Positions 35,371 through 45,665 of a stretch of DNA of 64,000 nt are shown in pieces. A program made the position numbers and the translations under genes. Location of the stretch: the NCBI GenBank assembly GCA_940337035.1, contig OW679202.1, forward strand, positions 43,789,763 to 43,853,762, read 5' to 3'. Below the pieces are notes generated by a model. It saw nothing but the letters and a program-made list of their open reading frames with translations. It made no database searches and was not told where the DNA came from. The stretch is from Agriotes lineatus. Lineage: Eukaryota > Arthropoda > Insecta > Coleoptera > Elateridae. How positions within the stretch are numbered: the first letter of the stretch is position 1; each line of letters starts with the position of its first letter.

Positions 35371-36298
35371 TTTTGAACTGCTGTCCTGATAAAAGAATCA
35401 CAATTACATACTATATTGTTTTTCCAAGTAGTACTGCCACTTTTTATTACATAGAACATGGTTATGGTAATGCATAATCTAAAATAGAGAAATACAGTCA
35501 AAAGAGGGTTTGCAATATTTGTCAGGTAATATTATCGCATAGTAATAATGTTGTTCATCATAAATGTAGCTGTCAAAAATCTCGTAATTGAAAACGTCCC
35601 TTTCAGAAGAATTTTTAATGGACGATATTTTAAAGACCATGTTCCGTATTTTTCATAATTTAATCATAACGCTGTCATGTTTGGTTTTGCTTATAAGCTT
35701 TAGTTTTACACACTGCGATTTACACAAAAGCATCTTTCTCGTTGTTTACTTTAAACATGATAGTGTTCTGGTCAAATTTAAATTAAATACCAGGTAAGGA
35801 TACGCCGCCTCAATGAATTTTTAGTTAGCCAATATGCAAATCTATTCCACAACTTTCCAGATCACAAGATTGATTAGTATCTATAAATATTACCTATTGG
35901 CGCCCTGGAATTTGGTACCATGCCTATATTACAAGTTTTGCTTTTTCAACGCTCAATTTATCGAGTTAAAAAATATTTTACTATTTCTGTATAAGTTCGA
36001 AACTCATTAGCCTGCGAGATGTTCACTTTGTTTTGATTTTTGATTGGTTATGGTCAGGCCTCGTACTAATTATTTTCGCATTGAAAAGGCCTGTGCCGAA
36101 TCAGCGCCTCCTACCTGACCGAATATAGTAAAGCAATCCATTTGCAAAATGCTTTGATATTGATTATGGTTAGCACTATTACATTTTTATGTAATTAGTA
36201 AATGAATTCACAATCCATTTTTATGGAACACCATTTACGATTACATATTTCTTAGATTATTGGCATATCTAGAACACACGAGGGTGGATCCATATATT

Positions 36299-36704
36299 CG
36301 TAGCCCGACTAACAAGCAGTTGTTGCGCAGTTTTAAAATTCTAGTAATGCATCAATCTAACCTTGCTATAAACGATTACCTAGTAAATGAGAAATTTATT
36401 TAATACATTTGTAAGAAAATTTTTGCACTTCAGAGAAGGCTGGTGTAGGCAAATTACAAAAATTGATAAGTTTGAAGTTCGTGCAGTGATTACATATTTA
36501 CACAATCAGTTTAACATCACAGAATTTTTATCGATATGCAGAGCTCGCTAAGTAATCACTGCAAGAACTTCGAATTTATGCATTTTTTCAATTTCTCTAT
36601 AACAGATAAATTTGTCATTTAACTATCAATCGTTTCTAGCAAGATTATATTGATGCATTATTAGAGTCTCAAAAACAACTATACTTGTTAGTCGGGCTAC
36701 GAAC
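36299..36704. mobile_element. foldback of mariner 5' ends, about 405 bp
   Basis: Ends TCGTAGCCCGACTAACAAG (left) and the complement of the same (right, to 36704) form perfect terminal repeats of about 19 bp. Inward, both arms carry the start of a mariner transposase frame. The left arm (36470-36500) reads KFEVRAVITYL, and the right arm encodes the mirror image (plus-strand GTAATCACTGCAAGAACTTC, 36553-36572). The element is therefore two copies of a mariner 5' terminus joined head to head. It has no catalytic domain and depended on a transposase in trans. Confidence 0.65.
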
Positions 36705-36719
36705 ATATGAATTTTAGAT

Positions 36720-37630
36720 TCAGAAACAAAAAAATAAATCAACATAAACATGATTCTGAGGATAGAAAGGGGTAGATGACAACTGATTTGCAACTAGATT
36801 CTGAGAAAAAACCATTTCGGTATTTTTCTTGAAAGAATCATTTGATGAGAAATAGTGAAGCTTTTCTTTAAAATTACTTACAATCTCTACCACTATAGCA
36901 TTATACATTATATAAATATATTGCATTTATGGTTCCAGAACAATAACTATTAGGAAAACCATTAAAAATACTATAAACAAAGAATTTTTAATAAAGGAAT
37001 TTTTATCTCAAACTTTTGCCAAACGTATACGTTTAACTTAGGGTGACCAGATTTTGAAAGTAAAAAAAAAACTGGTCACTTTAATCCGGATCTTGAGAGA
37101 AAATAGTCTACACTTAATTTAATGTAATTTTTTATGCCGATCTAATGTAAGTGTATTTTAAAACATATTACAGCTCTGAAACCCTATAGGAGTTTTCGAC
37201 TTTTTTAAGTTACAATGTACCCCCAGAAGCCACATGATCGACTTATGAAACACCCTGTATATTAAAGAATGCGAACAAGAAAGTTGTTTGCTCTGGAATT
37301 TGGTGTTAAATTGGTCCTCGGTATCTTGAGAAGAACCAGACTTGTATTTTTATGAAGAATATATTTCACGCAAACGTCGAAAAGTAATCGCCCAAAGATT
37401 CCTATTTCGAATGCGGCGTCATACTCAAATGCGGGTGTTATAAAAAGTCGAAGAAAACTGACTCTATTTTAATTGAATTTTTAATACTCGAACTGGTTAG
37501 TACGAATTTACAAAATAACATGGGTATAATAACATCAGGTTCCCACAAGATCGTTCTTATGGGGAGAGATCATTAAACAATATCAACCGTACAAATTAGG
37601 ACTTTTCAGCATGAAAAATTAAGATGGAAA
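36720..37630. other. unassigned DNA with isolated transposon-end phrases
   Basis: TAGGGTGACCAGATTTTG at 37040 looks hAT-like. It forms a small hairpin with CTGGTCAC at 37072. Near 37242 AAACACCCTGTATA looks like the right end of a mariner-type MITE. Neither could be paired into a full element. Confidence 0.3.
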
Positions 37631-37639
37631 AAAAAAGAA

Positions 37640-38525
37640 AAATCTCTTCTACTATGCTTCAGTGTTTATTTTTCTTCTTTTACATGATGTGCCCAGTCCC
37701 AGTGACGTTGGTGATCACTTCCGCGTAGGCACTTCTGTCTTCTGCCATTCTAAACAGCTTTTCTGCACATCTAGTAGGTACCAGTCCATTCGCGGATATT
37801 TTTTAGCCAAAATATTTGCTTCCTACCAACTCCACGACGACTCTCGATTTTACCTTTCAGGATAAGTTGTAATAACTGGTATTTTTCTCTCCCAGATAAG
37901 TTGTTTTTCTGAATTTAATTGTATTCAACAATTGACGTTGCATTTCGGCTCTCTCTAGAACTTCGTTATTCGTGATTCTCAGAACCCATGACATTTGTAG
38001 CATTCTTCTGTGCAACCACATCTCGAATGCTTCCAAACGGTTCGTGGGGAGTACCTTGAGCGTTCCCGCTTCAACGCCCTACAGTAAAGTCGACCAAACA
38101 TAACATCTAAGACAGAGAATGCTTAGCTTAACATTTATGTTATCATTGCAGAAATGATCGCATTTTGTTAAATATAGCGCGAGTAATCTCGATTCGGATT
38201 TTAATTTCTTTATCTGTATTTAGATCTTCAGTTATAACGTTATAAGTCATCCCAAATATTTGAAAAGGCCGACTCATTCAGTCTGTTTGCCATCGAGGTG
38301 AAGAATTGCAGCGTTATGATTTTGACGTATGAAACCATGAATTTTGTTTTGGCTATATTTATGTTTAAGCCTAATTGCTTTTCAGTCACAGAGATTCCGT
38401 CTATAAGTGTTTCCAGATCCTCGATAGTTTCAGCGAAGGTAACGGTGTCGTCTGCGTATTTAATGATATTAATACGTACGCCATTAATCTTGATTCCTAG
38501 ATCCAATTCACCCAGGGCTTCTTAA
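37640..38525 (-). pseudogene. LINE ORF2 relic, palm to C-terminus
   Basis: The minus strand 38506-38240 is open and encodes LDLGIKINGVRINIIKYADD (intact YADD), TVTFAETIEDLETLIDGISV and KQLGLNINIAKTKFMVSYVK. After frame breaks the C-terminal domain follows: LEAFEMWLHRRMLQMSWVLR, GVGRKQIFWLKNIREWTG and a terminal AEVITNV...GHIM (about 37690-37710). It is 5'-truncated at the palm, as is the closely related nested copy at 4220-4765. The same truncation point in two copies is notable. Confidence 0.75.
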
Positions 38526-38559
38526 AAATCTTATGCGCATACATATTAAATAATAACGT

Positions 38560-39375
38560 ATGTCCCATAAGTTTTGAGAAAAAATATTAACAGCTATATT
38601 TTAAGTTTCTTCAATTTTATATGAAATTCAACTACAAGTATTTATTTCTACAGCTATATTTAATAGAATTATAATCTTAAACTACGAATAATGGTCCATG
38701 CTCTTCAATGGCGCGCAATGTAACCCTAACTCACGCCATTAGCCTATGGATGGCACCAATGTGGATTTCTCGAATTTTGTGGTAGATCCGGTGACCTAAC
38801 TGTTCTACGTTTTGGGCCTCCCAGCCATCATCAAACTTTTCTACTCAGAAGGAGCCCAAAATTTTTCTAGAGATCTTGATTGAGGCACGTTTGGTGGGTT
38901 GTCTATATTCTGACCACAATTGATGTTATTGGCGATTAACCAGTCTACCGTTTGTCTTGCGTAGTGACACGAAGCTAGGTCTGGCCAGAAGATAATGTCG
39001 TCAATTAGGTGATTAGTAGTTATCAACAGACGAAGTTTTGTTAAACATTGCCTTATATAAATGTCCGCATTGATGGCTTCACCATGAGCATGGCCCATGT
39101 ACTGCTGAGAAACACCAGTGTCGGAAATGGCGCACCATACTAATATTTTTGCAGCAAACTTGACTATTCCTTTCAATCTAACTTTGGTTGGACAGTCCTG
39201 TATGTTATCCGTGCAGAATCTGTCATTACTCTTTATCTCTGAATTGGAAAATGTAAAGTACTTTTCATTATCCATGACGACAACTTTATCAACAAAATGA
39301 ACACGTCGTAATGCACGGCAACACCTCGGAATTTTTTGTAACTGGGTAGTAGAATAGAGACACTATGATTGTGAT
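38560..39375 (-). pseudogene. mariner/Tc1-type transposase relic, 5'-truncated
   Basis: The minus strand 39275-38841 (144 codons) is open: MDNEKYFTFSNSE, then AAKILVWCAISDTGVS, DIIFWPDLASCHYARQTVDW (second catalytic aspartate region, WPDLASxHY) and NPPNVPQSRSLEKFWA (usually NPPNVPQARPIEKFWA, last catalytic region). The frame is extended by eroded coding at both ends: RALRRVHFVDKVV upstream to about 39340, and GWEAQNVEQLxHRI downstream to about 38750. A TGTCCCATAAGTTTTGAG end lies at about 38561. The helix-turn-helix part is missing. The relic stops next to the left end of the palindromic element (39391). Confidence 0.75.
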
Positions 39376-39390
39376 AGCTGTCAATCAAAT

Positions 39391-40009
39391 TTTGATTCGC
39401 GGTGTAATTCGCGGTTTTATTCGCGGTTTTATTCGCGGATTTCGCGGTTTTAATTTTAATTCGCGGATTGACCCAATTAATTTCGCGGTTTGATCTAATT
39501 AATTTCGCGGTTTGATCTAATTAATTTTCACATGTGCTACTGAATAAATTACGCATTAGCTTCCGATTAAGTTACGCGGCGGCCATCTTGGATTTCTGGC
39601 GGGAATATTTGAAATTTGAATTTTTTCCGAATTTTTCTAAGTTCCCATATTTGAATTTGAATTTCGCGGTGTGTCGGCCATCTTGGTGCGCGCGCACTTC
39701 TCACGGCGGTTGTTTTTAAATTTGAATTTTCGCGGAAATATTTGAAATTCAAACTGGTGGATCTATTTCGCTCTTCGAAGCTGCTGTCTCTCTCTTGCAT
39801 TCACTCGTGGAAATATTTAAATTTAAAAAATCTATTTGCGGCGGACCCGAGTGGGAATCGAACCCTCTACGTTTGCATACACATTGGGCTCACATCGATC
39901 GATGCCTCTAGACCACGGAGCGGTACGGGATTTAAAGGGTTTGAACGAAACGCCATTTCGCAGCTCTACAGTCACGCCGCTCGAATTTTAAACAACTTGT
40001 TTTTTCGAA
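39391..40009. repeat. outer left arm of palindromic element
   Basis: Reverse complement of 48785-49419. The outermost part is a run of TTCGCGG-containing repeats (39395-39525). Inward are GCGGCCATCTTGG / TCGGCCATCTTGG blocks, one tRNA-like sequence (39840-39925) and the GCCGCTCGAATTTTAAACAA edge (about 39977-39996). Single-base differences and a different number of terminal repeats distinguish the two outer arms. Confidence 0.8.
39840..39925 (-). other. tRNA-like sequence with pol III A and B boxes (left arm)
   Basis: On the minus strand TGGTCTAGAGG (39915-39905) fits an A box and GGGTTCGATTCCC (39865-39853) is a near-perfect B box, about 40 bases apart as in tRNA genes. The segments that should form the acceptor stem do not pair, and only part of the T stem is regular. 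It is therefore a tRNA-like promoter rather than a credible tRNA. It points outward, to the element's left end. The same sequence is at 48872-48955. Confidence 0.55.
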
Positions 40010-40940
40010 AATTTACATTTTAAGAACTGAAATGTGCAGCTTGATGTGATTAAAGGTATATGCATTTTTTAAAAATTGATTTCGCCCCTCGAAGAAATTT
40101 CAGAGAGGCCAATTTAATACCGTTTAATAGATGTTTTACATAGTTTAATTTCGTTCTGGCATATTGCCTGATTTAATTATGTATTGTTATCAGTCGATAG
40201 GCCTTTAAAATAAATATTTGTTGATATCTGTATCGATTTTCATTCAATTACAACAGAACATTCCGTGCTTGTGAGCCGTTACGCTTAAGTTTAGTCGTGT
40301 TAATATTTTTAATTAACTCATCGGCGTGTTTATGTATCAATAACTTGTTTTATGTAATTACAATTGGGGCATTTTATATTAGAATTTAAATAAACGATAA
40401 TATTACGCGGCGTCTTTATGCAGGAGTCGTTTGAATTTTGTAAATTGTGCCTTTAGAAAACAGGTTGATCACAGTATAAATGCAAACAGACGAGCATAGC
40501 GGCGTATCTAAGTTGCTTTTTGGGGCAAATTGGACGGTTCTGAGAAAACAAACGCATTGTCCCCGTGAATTCTGCCCTAAGGGTTCAGATTTTATTTAAC
40601 GTGCTTATACAAGATTGTTTATTTCGAGCGAGACCTGGGCTGACGTCATGGCTAGATTTCTCTTTTGGCAATGCATTGGAAAGCCCTTTCACTGCTGTTA
40701 CGTCACGAGCCCCAGCTTTTAAACAAATTATTTTTCAAAAATTTAGATTATAAGAATAGGGGATGTGTAGCTTATTGTGTTTAAAGGTTGATACATTTTT
40801 AAAAAAATTAGATTTGTAACAGCTTATTAATTATTTTATAATTTGTGCCTGCTATATGGCTGGATTAACGAGATCCTCATTCTCCCTACCTACTATAGGA
40901 AGTTTCCGTCTAAGTTCCCTATTTAAAACAGGCCGGTTCC
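40010..40940. other. left-arm-specific middle segment
   Basis: 931 bp with no counterpart in the right arm. It seems to hold a degenerate direct repeat of its own border: TTTTAAACAACTTGTTTTTTC with the following about 90 bases (39988-40080) recurs weakly at about 40718-40805. No gene seen. This suggests an older duplication or an insertion into one arm. Confidence 0.45.
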
Positions 40941-43580
40941 TGTGTATTGTTTGGTTTTAAAGGTTTGAACATTGTACCACTTAGCTGTTCTGACATTATA
41001 CTTCCATATACATATTATAAATAAATTTTAAATGTTATTTTCGACTGAGTTTTAGCTTCTTATAAATTACAACAGTGCCCTCGCCCATATAAAATAAGAC
41101 ATACGCATTAAATAAATGTTTTTATTGTATAAGAATGGTTGTCCCCCATAAATTTGAATAAAAACAGGCAATTTCGTTGAAAAAATAGCTTTTCATATAG
41201 GTAAGAAAGGGGGGGTTGCGTTGCTTTCAGATACCGTGTTTCGGCTACTTTTCAGGAATTTTTAAAATATTGCCCATCGAACAGCGGAATAATTCTAGAA
41301 CGAATCGGAGTTTTTATTTGTATAAAATGGCGGTCCGAACACGACGCTGCACAAAACCTGGATTTATCGAAATTTTAAAATAATATAGCTCTGTAATGAG
41401 TCTGCAGGGGGACCTCTTGTCTACACTCATACTTTACGTAAAATAGAAATTTCCTATCTCACTCACTCTTATTGACTGCTGTAACTTTATCTCTGGCACT
41501 CGCTCAAAATGTCTGTAGTTTTAATATGAATGAAGGTATCTCGTCATTCCTTCTAAGTATTTAAATATATATTAGACGTGTTTTAAAAAATATATGCATA
41601 AACGTTTTGCGATTTTCTAACGATTTGGTTCATATGATTTTGTCGCTTTTAAAATAAATAGACATTATTTTATTTCGTGTTTGAGTTTTATAATTACGCT
41701 GTGCCCTTTGTGGCTTGATTATTTTATAAGTAAGCGTCTGAAATTGTGTCATTATATCGCTCAAAACTGTATTTTAGTTTTAAAAATTTTAGTATAAATG
41801 ACATCAGCCGAAAATAAAAACGCGAATGACCACAAAGTAACATAATTTTGAATAAAAATCACACAATTTCGTTGAAAAATGTTCTGTTTCACTTAAAATT
41901 TTACAAAACTGACATCATGTCACTTGAAATTATACAAAAAACGACATTTTTAGCCAAAAAGCGATAAAAAATACGACATCCCACATCATTTCACTTAAAA
42001 ATTATCACGTTTCGTCTTACAAAACGCTTTATAATAAAGAAAATGATGTAAAAAACAGTTGTAAGAGTTATTTCTAAGCATAATTTTGCAAATGTTGTAC
42101 ACTTTTTCTCTAACTTGTGGCAGTTTTAGCAAGATTTGAATAAAAAACAGCCATTTCTGCAGCAATTTTAGTAAGATCTGAATAAAAACATGCAATTTCC
42201 AAAGCATTTCGTTTAAAATGTTAGAAAATCGACATCATCTCCCATGAAAATTTATAAAAATCGGCATCTTGTCACATTAAATTCTGTAAAAAACGACAAA
42301 AACAATATTTTTTTCACAACTTTCATTGAAAAATAGTAAAATTTTACGAAAATACGTCTGTGCTGACGACAAATGAAAATAAATTTGAATAGAAACACGC
42401 AAAAATTACGAAAAGACGTATGTGTTGACCCCCAAAGTAACAAAAATTTGAATAAAATCACGCAATCATACAGCATCTCACATAAATTTTCGCAAATATC
42501 GACATCATGTCACATAAATTATACAAAAACTGTCATCACGTCACTTGAAATTATACAAAAAACGATATTTTATTCAACACACGATGAAAATTGAACAAAA
42601 ATCACGCAATTACAAGCCATCTCACATAAATTTTCACAAAAATCGACATCATGTTACATAAACTATGCATAATTTTGCAAATGTTTTACACTTTTTATAA
42701 AATGCATCGCTCAAAATTAAAAGAAATAGCAATTTCGTTGAAAAAATCTACTACCACAATCATTTCGATAAACAAAATTCAAAAAATCTTATACTTTTGA
42801 CGGAAATATATGTATGTTGACCACAAATTAACATAATTTTTAAATAAAAACGCGCAATTCGTTGAAAAAAATATTCTGACACCACCAAAACACGCAATTT
42901 CATTGAAAAATATATATATGTTGTCCACAAATTAACATAAATTTGAATAAAAACACGTAATTTTGTTGAAAAAATGTTCTGGCCCCGTCATTTCACTTAA
43001 AATTTTACAAAACTGCCATCATAACACTTGAAATTATACAAAATATATGTATGTTTATCACAAATTAACATAAACCTGAATAAAACACACAATTTCGTTG
43101 AAAAATTTGCAAATGTTTTACACTTTTTATAAAATGTGTCGCTCAAAATTAAAAGAAATCACAATTTTTAAATTATATCACGCCATTATGAAATCGTAGA
43201 TTGATTTTTTTTGAAATTTTACACTTTGTAACTGTAAAATAACTTCAAATACTAATATTTTAGCTTTAGATTTTGTAATTATTGCAGATTCGTGAAAAAC
43301 AAAAGCAGAGTAGAAATAAAAAACACAAACACTTTGTAATAAACAAATATATTGTTCTTATTTCGTATAATACTTGATAATATAAATATAAATGTACAGC
43401 AGAATGTCTTATTTCTAAAAATTCGCTAGCAATTTACAAAACTGTAGTTTGAGGTGCACGACATTTCAAATTAAAAAGACTGCAAGTAATAAAATCAGAA
43501 TTTCATTGTGTAATTTTAAAGTTTAAGGCGCTCCCAGTCCATAATTCCATTCGTATTTGATGTTGAGGACCTCTGCCTTA
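40941..43580. repeat. inner left arm of palindromic element, 2.64 kb
   Basis: Reverse complement of 45601-48237 with only scattered substitutions and one-base indels (for example TTTATAAAATGTGTCG at 43127 versus one base fewer in the partner). The interior (about 41860-43150) is a mosaic of short degenerate repeats: CGACATCATGTCAC, CTTGAAATTATACAAAAA, AATTTCGTTGAAAAA and ACAAATTAACATAA, each several times. The repeats could be binding sites or DNA-structure elements. Frames in this arm are duplicated in the other arm and have no coding character. The last 65 bases encode the end of the minus-strand gene. Confidence 0.85.
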
Positions 43581-44283
43581 GAGGCGTTTTTCTAACGGCC
43601 CTTTTTTGGAGACGTTTCCTTATCGATGTTCTTCTGACTGAACCTTTTTGATGTGGACTTGGATGAGTAGCTGGTGTTTTTAATTTATATTCTAAATCAG
43701 ACTCGCAGTTATCAGTTTCCATTCCGGTTTTTCCTATAGTACCAGTCGGGGTTGGCTTCTTTTGCTGTTTAGGTTTAGCTAGCAGCACATTAGGAACGTT
43801 AAGGTCTTTGATGTAATCAGCAAACTGTAGGCGTCCGGGTGGATTAATAGTTTTTAGAGGCCGCAGAGTGTCGTGAATTAAATCGACTATGTTAGACGAA
43901 GGTAAAATTTCACCCTTTATAGTAACGGTACCCTTGTGATCCCAGCTCACATCGCTTGAGGTACTCAAAATGCGTAGGAAAACTTCAGCTTTTTTCTTAA
44001 AAGTTTTGGGAAGTGTAGATAAAATAACGGCATTTGATAGGCTGTCACTGGTTGTTTCAATAGGTATTTTGATTGGCTGCCGCGCCTGGTTTGTGAAATG
44101 AAGGAATCGTTGTAACACTTGATTGTACTGGATCCATTTATCGTGATCAGTTAATTTGGACTTTAAAACTTTTTGCATTTCGTCATCAAGCTGTGATAAT
44201 ATATTTTTCTCCGCATCATCGCCAGACTTAAGACGTTGGACAAATTCCGGCGATACAATCAACATCTTCCGCTCTTTGTCCAT
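43516..44283 (-). CDS. uncharacterised 255-aa protein of the palindromic element
   Basis: An intact frame from ATG at 44283 (context AAAATGG, good for initiation) to a stop at 43516. The N-terminal 110 residues look helical and globular: LIVSPEFVQRLKSGDD, LDDEMQKVLKSKLTDHDKWI, QYNQVLQRFLHF, LSTLPKTFKKKAEVFLRIL. A middle part follows with VSWDHKGTVTIKGEILPSSN, IVDLIHDTLRPLK and LQFADYIKDLNVPNVLLAKP. The last 70 residues are basic and low-complexity (RRTSIRKRLQKRAVRKTPLR), suggesting nucleic-acid binding or nuclear location. The pattern reminds me of uncharacterised, multicopy proteins in other invertebrate genomes. That is memory, not a search. No catalytic motif. The final about 20 codons lie in the inner arm. 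Confidence 0.7.
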   Translation of the reverse strand: MDKERKMLIVSPEFVQRLKSGDDAEKNILSQLDDEMQKVLKSKLTDHDKWIQYNQVLQRFLHFTNQARQPIKIPIETTSDSLSNAVILSTLPKTFKKKAEVFLRILSTSSDVSWDHKGTVTIKGEILPSSNIVDLIHDTLRPLKTINPPGRLQFADYIKDLNVPNVLLAKPKQQKKPTPTGTIGKTGMETDNCESDLEYKLKTPATHPSPHQKGSVRRTSIRKRLQKRAVRKTPLRQRSSTSNTNGIMDWERLKL

Positions 44284-44643
44284 TTTAGTCGAAAAGGAGC
44301 TCAGTCGTTTGTTCTGGTAGAGCCGTCGTGAATAAACTAGCTTAAAATCAAGACTTTCATAATAAATATATAAAAAATATGACAGGTACGGGAATCGAAT
44401 CCAGCAATTTTCGAAACCGGTTTGATATATATTTATTGAAGGACTTGACCATCAGTTGACGTTTTATTAATATTTGTCGTGATTCGTCATCGCTGAAATT
44501 TTACAAGGAGTCAACCTGTCTGCTATGCGGCGCACGCAATGGTCCCACCTCTTTTATTTTAAAATTTGTAAAACCAGATGTCCAAGCCGATACCGCACTA
44601 CTCGTTTTAAGTGATTGTGCTCTGTTACCTGGTGCATCTGAAG
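44284..44643. promoter_or_regulatory. shared intergenic region between the two divergent genes
   Basis: 360 bp separate the two start codons. It contains AT-rich TATA-like tracts (about 44366-44376 and 44427-44434), suitable for divergent transcription. It also has GGGAATCGAATCC (44391-44403), whose complement resembles a pol III B box (GGTTCGANTCC), echoing the B boxes in the outer arms. The role of this site is a guess. Confidence 0.4.
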
Positions 44644-45665
44644 ATGGCTCCCAGACGAATTAATAACTGTCAGGATGCAGCCGTACCTTACAGCAGGACA
44701 TCAATTGTAGAATCAAGTAAGAAAAAGACAAAACTAAGTAAGAAGATGCAGTTTTCAAATAAAAGCCAACACCGGGAAGCGCTAGCATCACCGCAGATAA
44801 TAGTTGGTGACGAAGAAACCCTGGGACCATCGTCACAGCTAACCGGACATAGCGAAGATTTGAGTTTGGTCGTGCAGGAGCCCATGCAGCACTGTGACGT
44901 AATAACGGACACCCCGCCCGAGGACAACCAGCTCCGTCGTGAGAAGAAGCGGACATTGTGTAATTTTTGTATGCCTCTAAACAATACAATTGCAGAATCA
45001 TGTAAGAAAAGGACAAAGCCAAGTAATAAAACGCAATTTCAAATAAAACCCAACATCGGACAACACTACTACCAACACAGATAGAGGTTGTTGACGAAGA
45101 GACCCGGGGCCCGTCGCCTGATCAAACAGGTATGCATAGCTGTGACGTAACAACGGACACCCCGACCGAGAACAAACATATCTTCCATGAGAAACGGTTA
45201 TTGTGTGATTTTTGTATGCCTCTAAACATTAGTTCTAGCAAAGTTGTTCATTTAGGCCTGGATTCTTATAAAAACTTTTCACCTGTGGCAAGAATTCTGA
45301 ATACCGACGGATTAGGTGTTTCATTCACGGCGGATGCGTTTATTGTTTTTCTGGAGGCTCTACCGGATATGTTTGTGATGGCGAAACAAGGATCTTTTAA
45401 ATGTGATTTAAGTGAACATACAGTGGAACATGTGACCAGCGACACTTGCAGGATTATTCCAAAGGACCCCGTCAGCAAATTTACACTTTACGTGACGTAT
45501 GACACGCTGTCAAATTTATTGCCTATGTATGATTTGATGGTAGTTAAAATCAACGACTTGAAACGTGCACAATGTAATTTCGAAAAGTTTGCTGCATCAA
45601 TAAGGCAGAGGTCCTCAACATCAAATACGAATGGAATTATGGACTGGGAGCGCCTTAAACTTTAA
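44644..45665 (+). pseudogene. uncharacterised gene of the palindromic element, one-base frameshift
   Basis: ATG at 44644 (GAAGATGGCT, strong context) opens a frame MAPRRINNCQDAAVPYSR... that ends at 45084. A second frame, open upstream through 45108 and running to 45665, carries the rest. The region 44700-45230 is a two-unit tandem repeat of about 250 bp. In unit 1 the tract CAGTTTTCAAATAAA (44750) has four T; in unit 2 CAATTTCAAATAAA (45030) has three. That one-base loss explains the frame change. Both units contain a CxFCMPLN motif (LCNFCMPLNN, LCDFCMPLNI). The distal part is globular (VVHLGLDSYKNFSPVARILN, FIVFLEALPDMFVMAKQGSF, SKFTLYVTYDTLSNLLPMYD) and ends in the arm-encoded tail. Function unknown. 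A working copy may exist elsewhere. Confidence 0.6.
44690..45235 (+). repeat. tandem duplication (about 250-bp unit) inside the plus-strand gene
   Basis: Unit 1 and unit 2 share TGTAGAATCAAGTAAGAAAA / TGCAGAATCATGTAAGAAAA-type starts (44706 and 44991). They share GTGACGTAATAACGGACACC / GTGACGTAACAACGGACACC (44893 and 45143) and TTTTTGTATGCCTCTAAACA (44964 and 45211). Unit 2 is shorter by about 35 bases before the GTGACGTAA block. Confidence 0.75.

Noticed and set aside
39840..39925. Functional tRNA gene in the palindrome arms
   Set aside because: A and B boxes are good, but no acceptor stem can be formed and the T stem is imperfect; kept as tRNA-like only.
42373..42594. 73-codon frame in the inner arm (also mirrored at 46594-46809)
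   Set aside because: It consists of the arm's degenerate noncoding repeats; duplication in both arms reflects the palindrome, not coding selection.
44660..45022. 120-codon minus-strand frame across the plus-strand gene of the palindrome
   Set aside because: It opposes a better supported gene whose repeats and Kozak context are on the plus strand.
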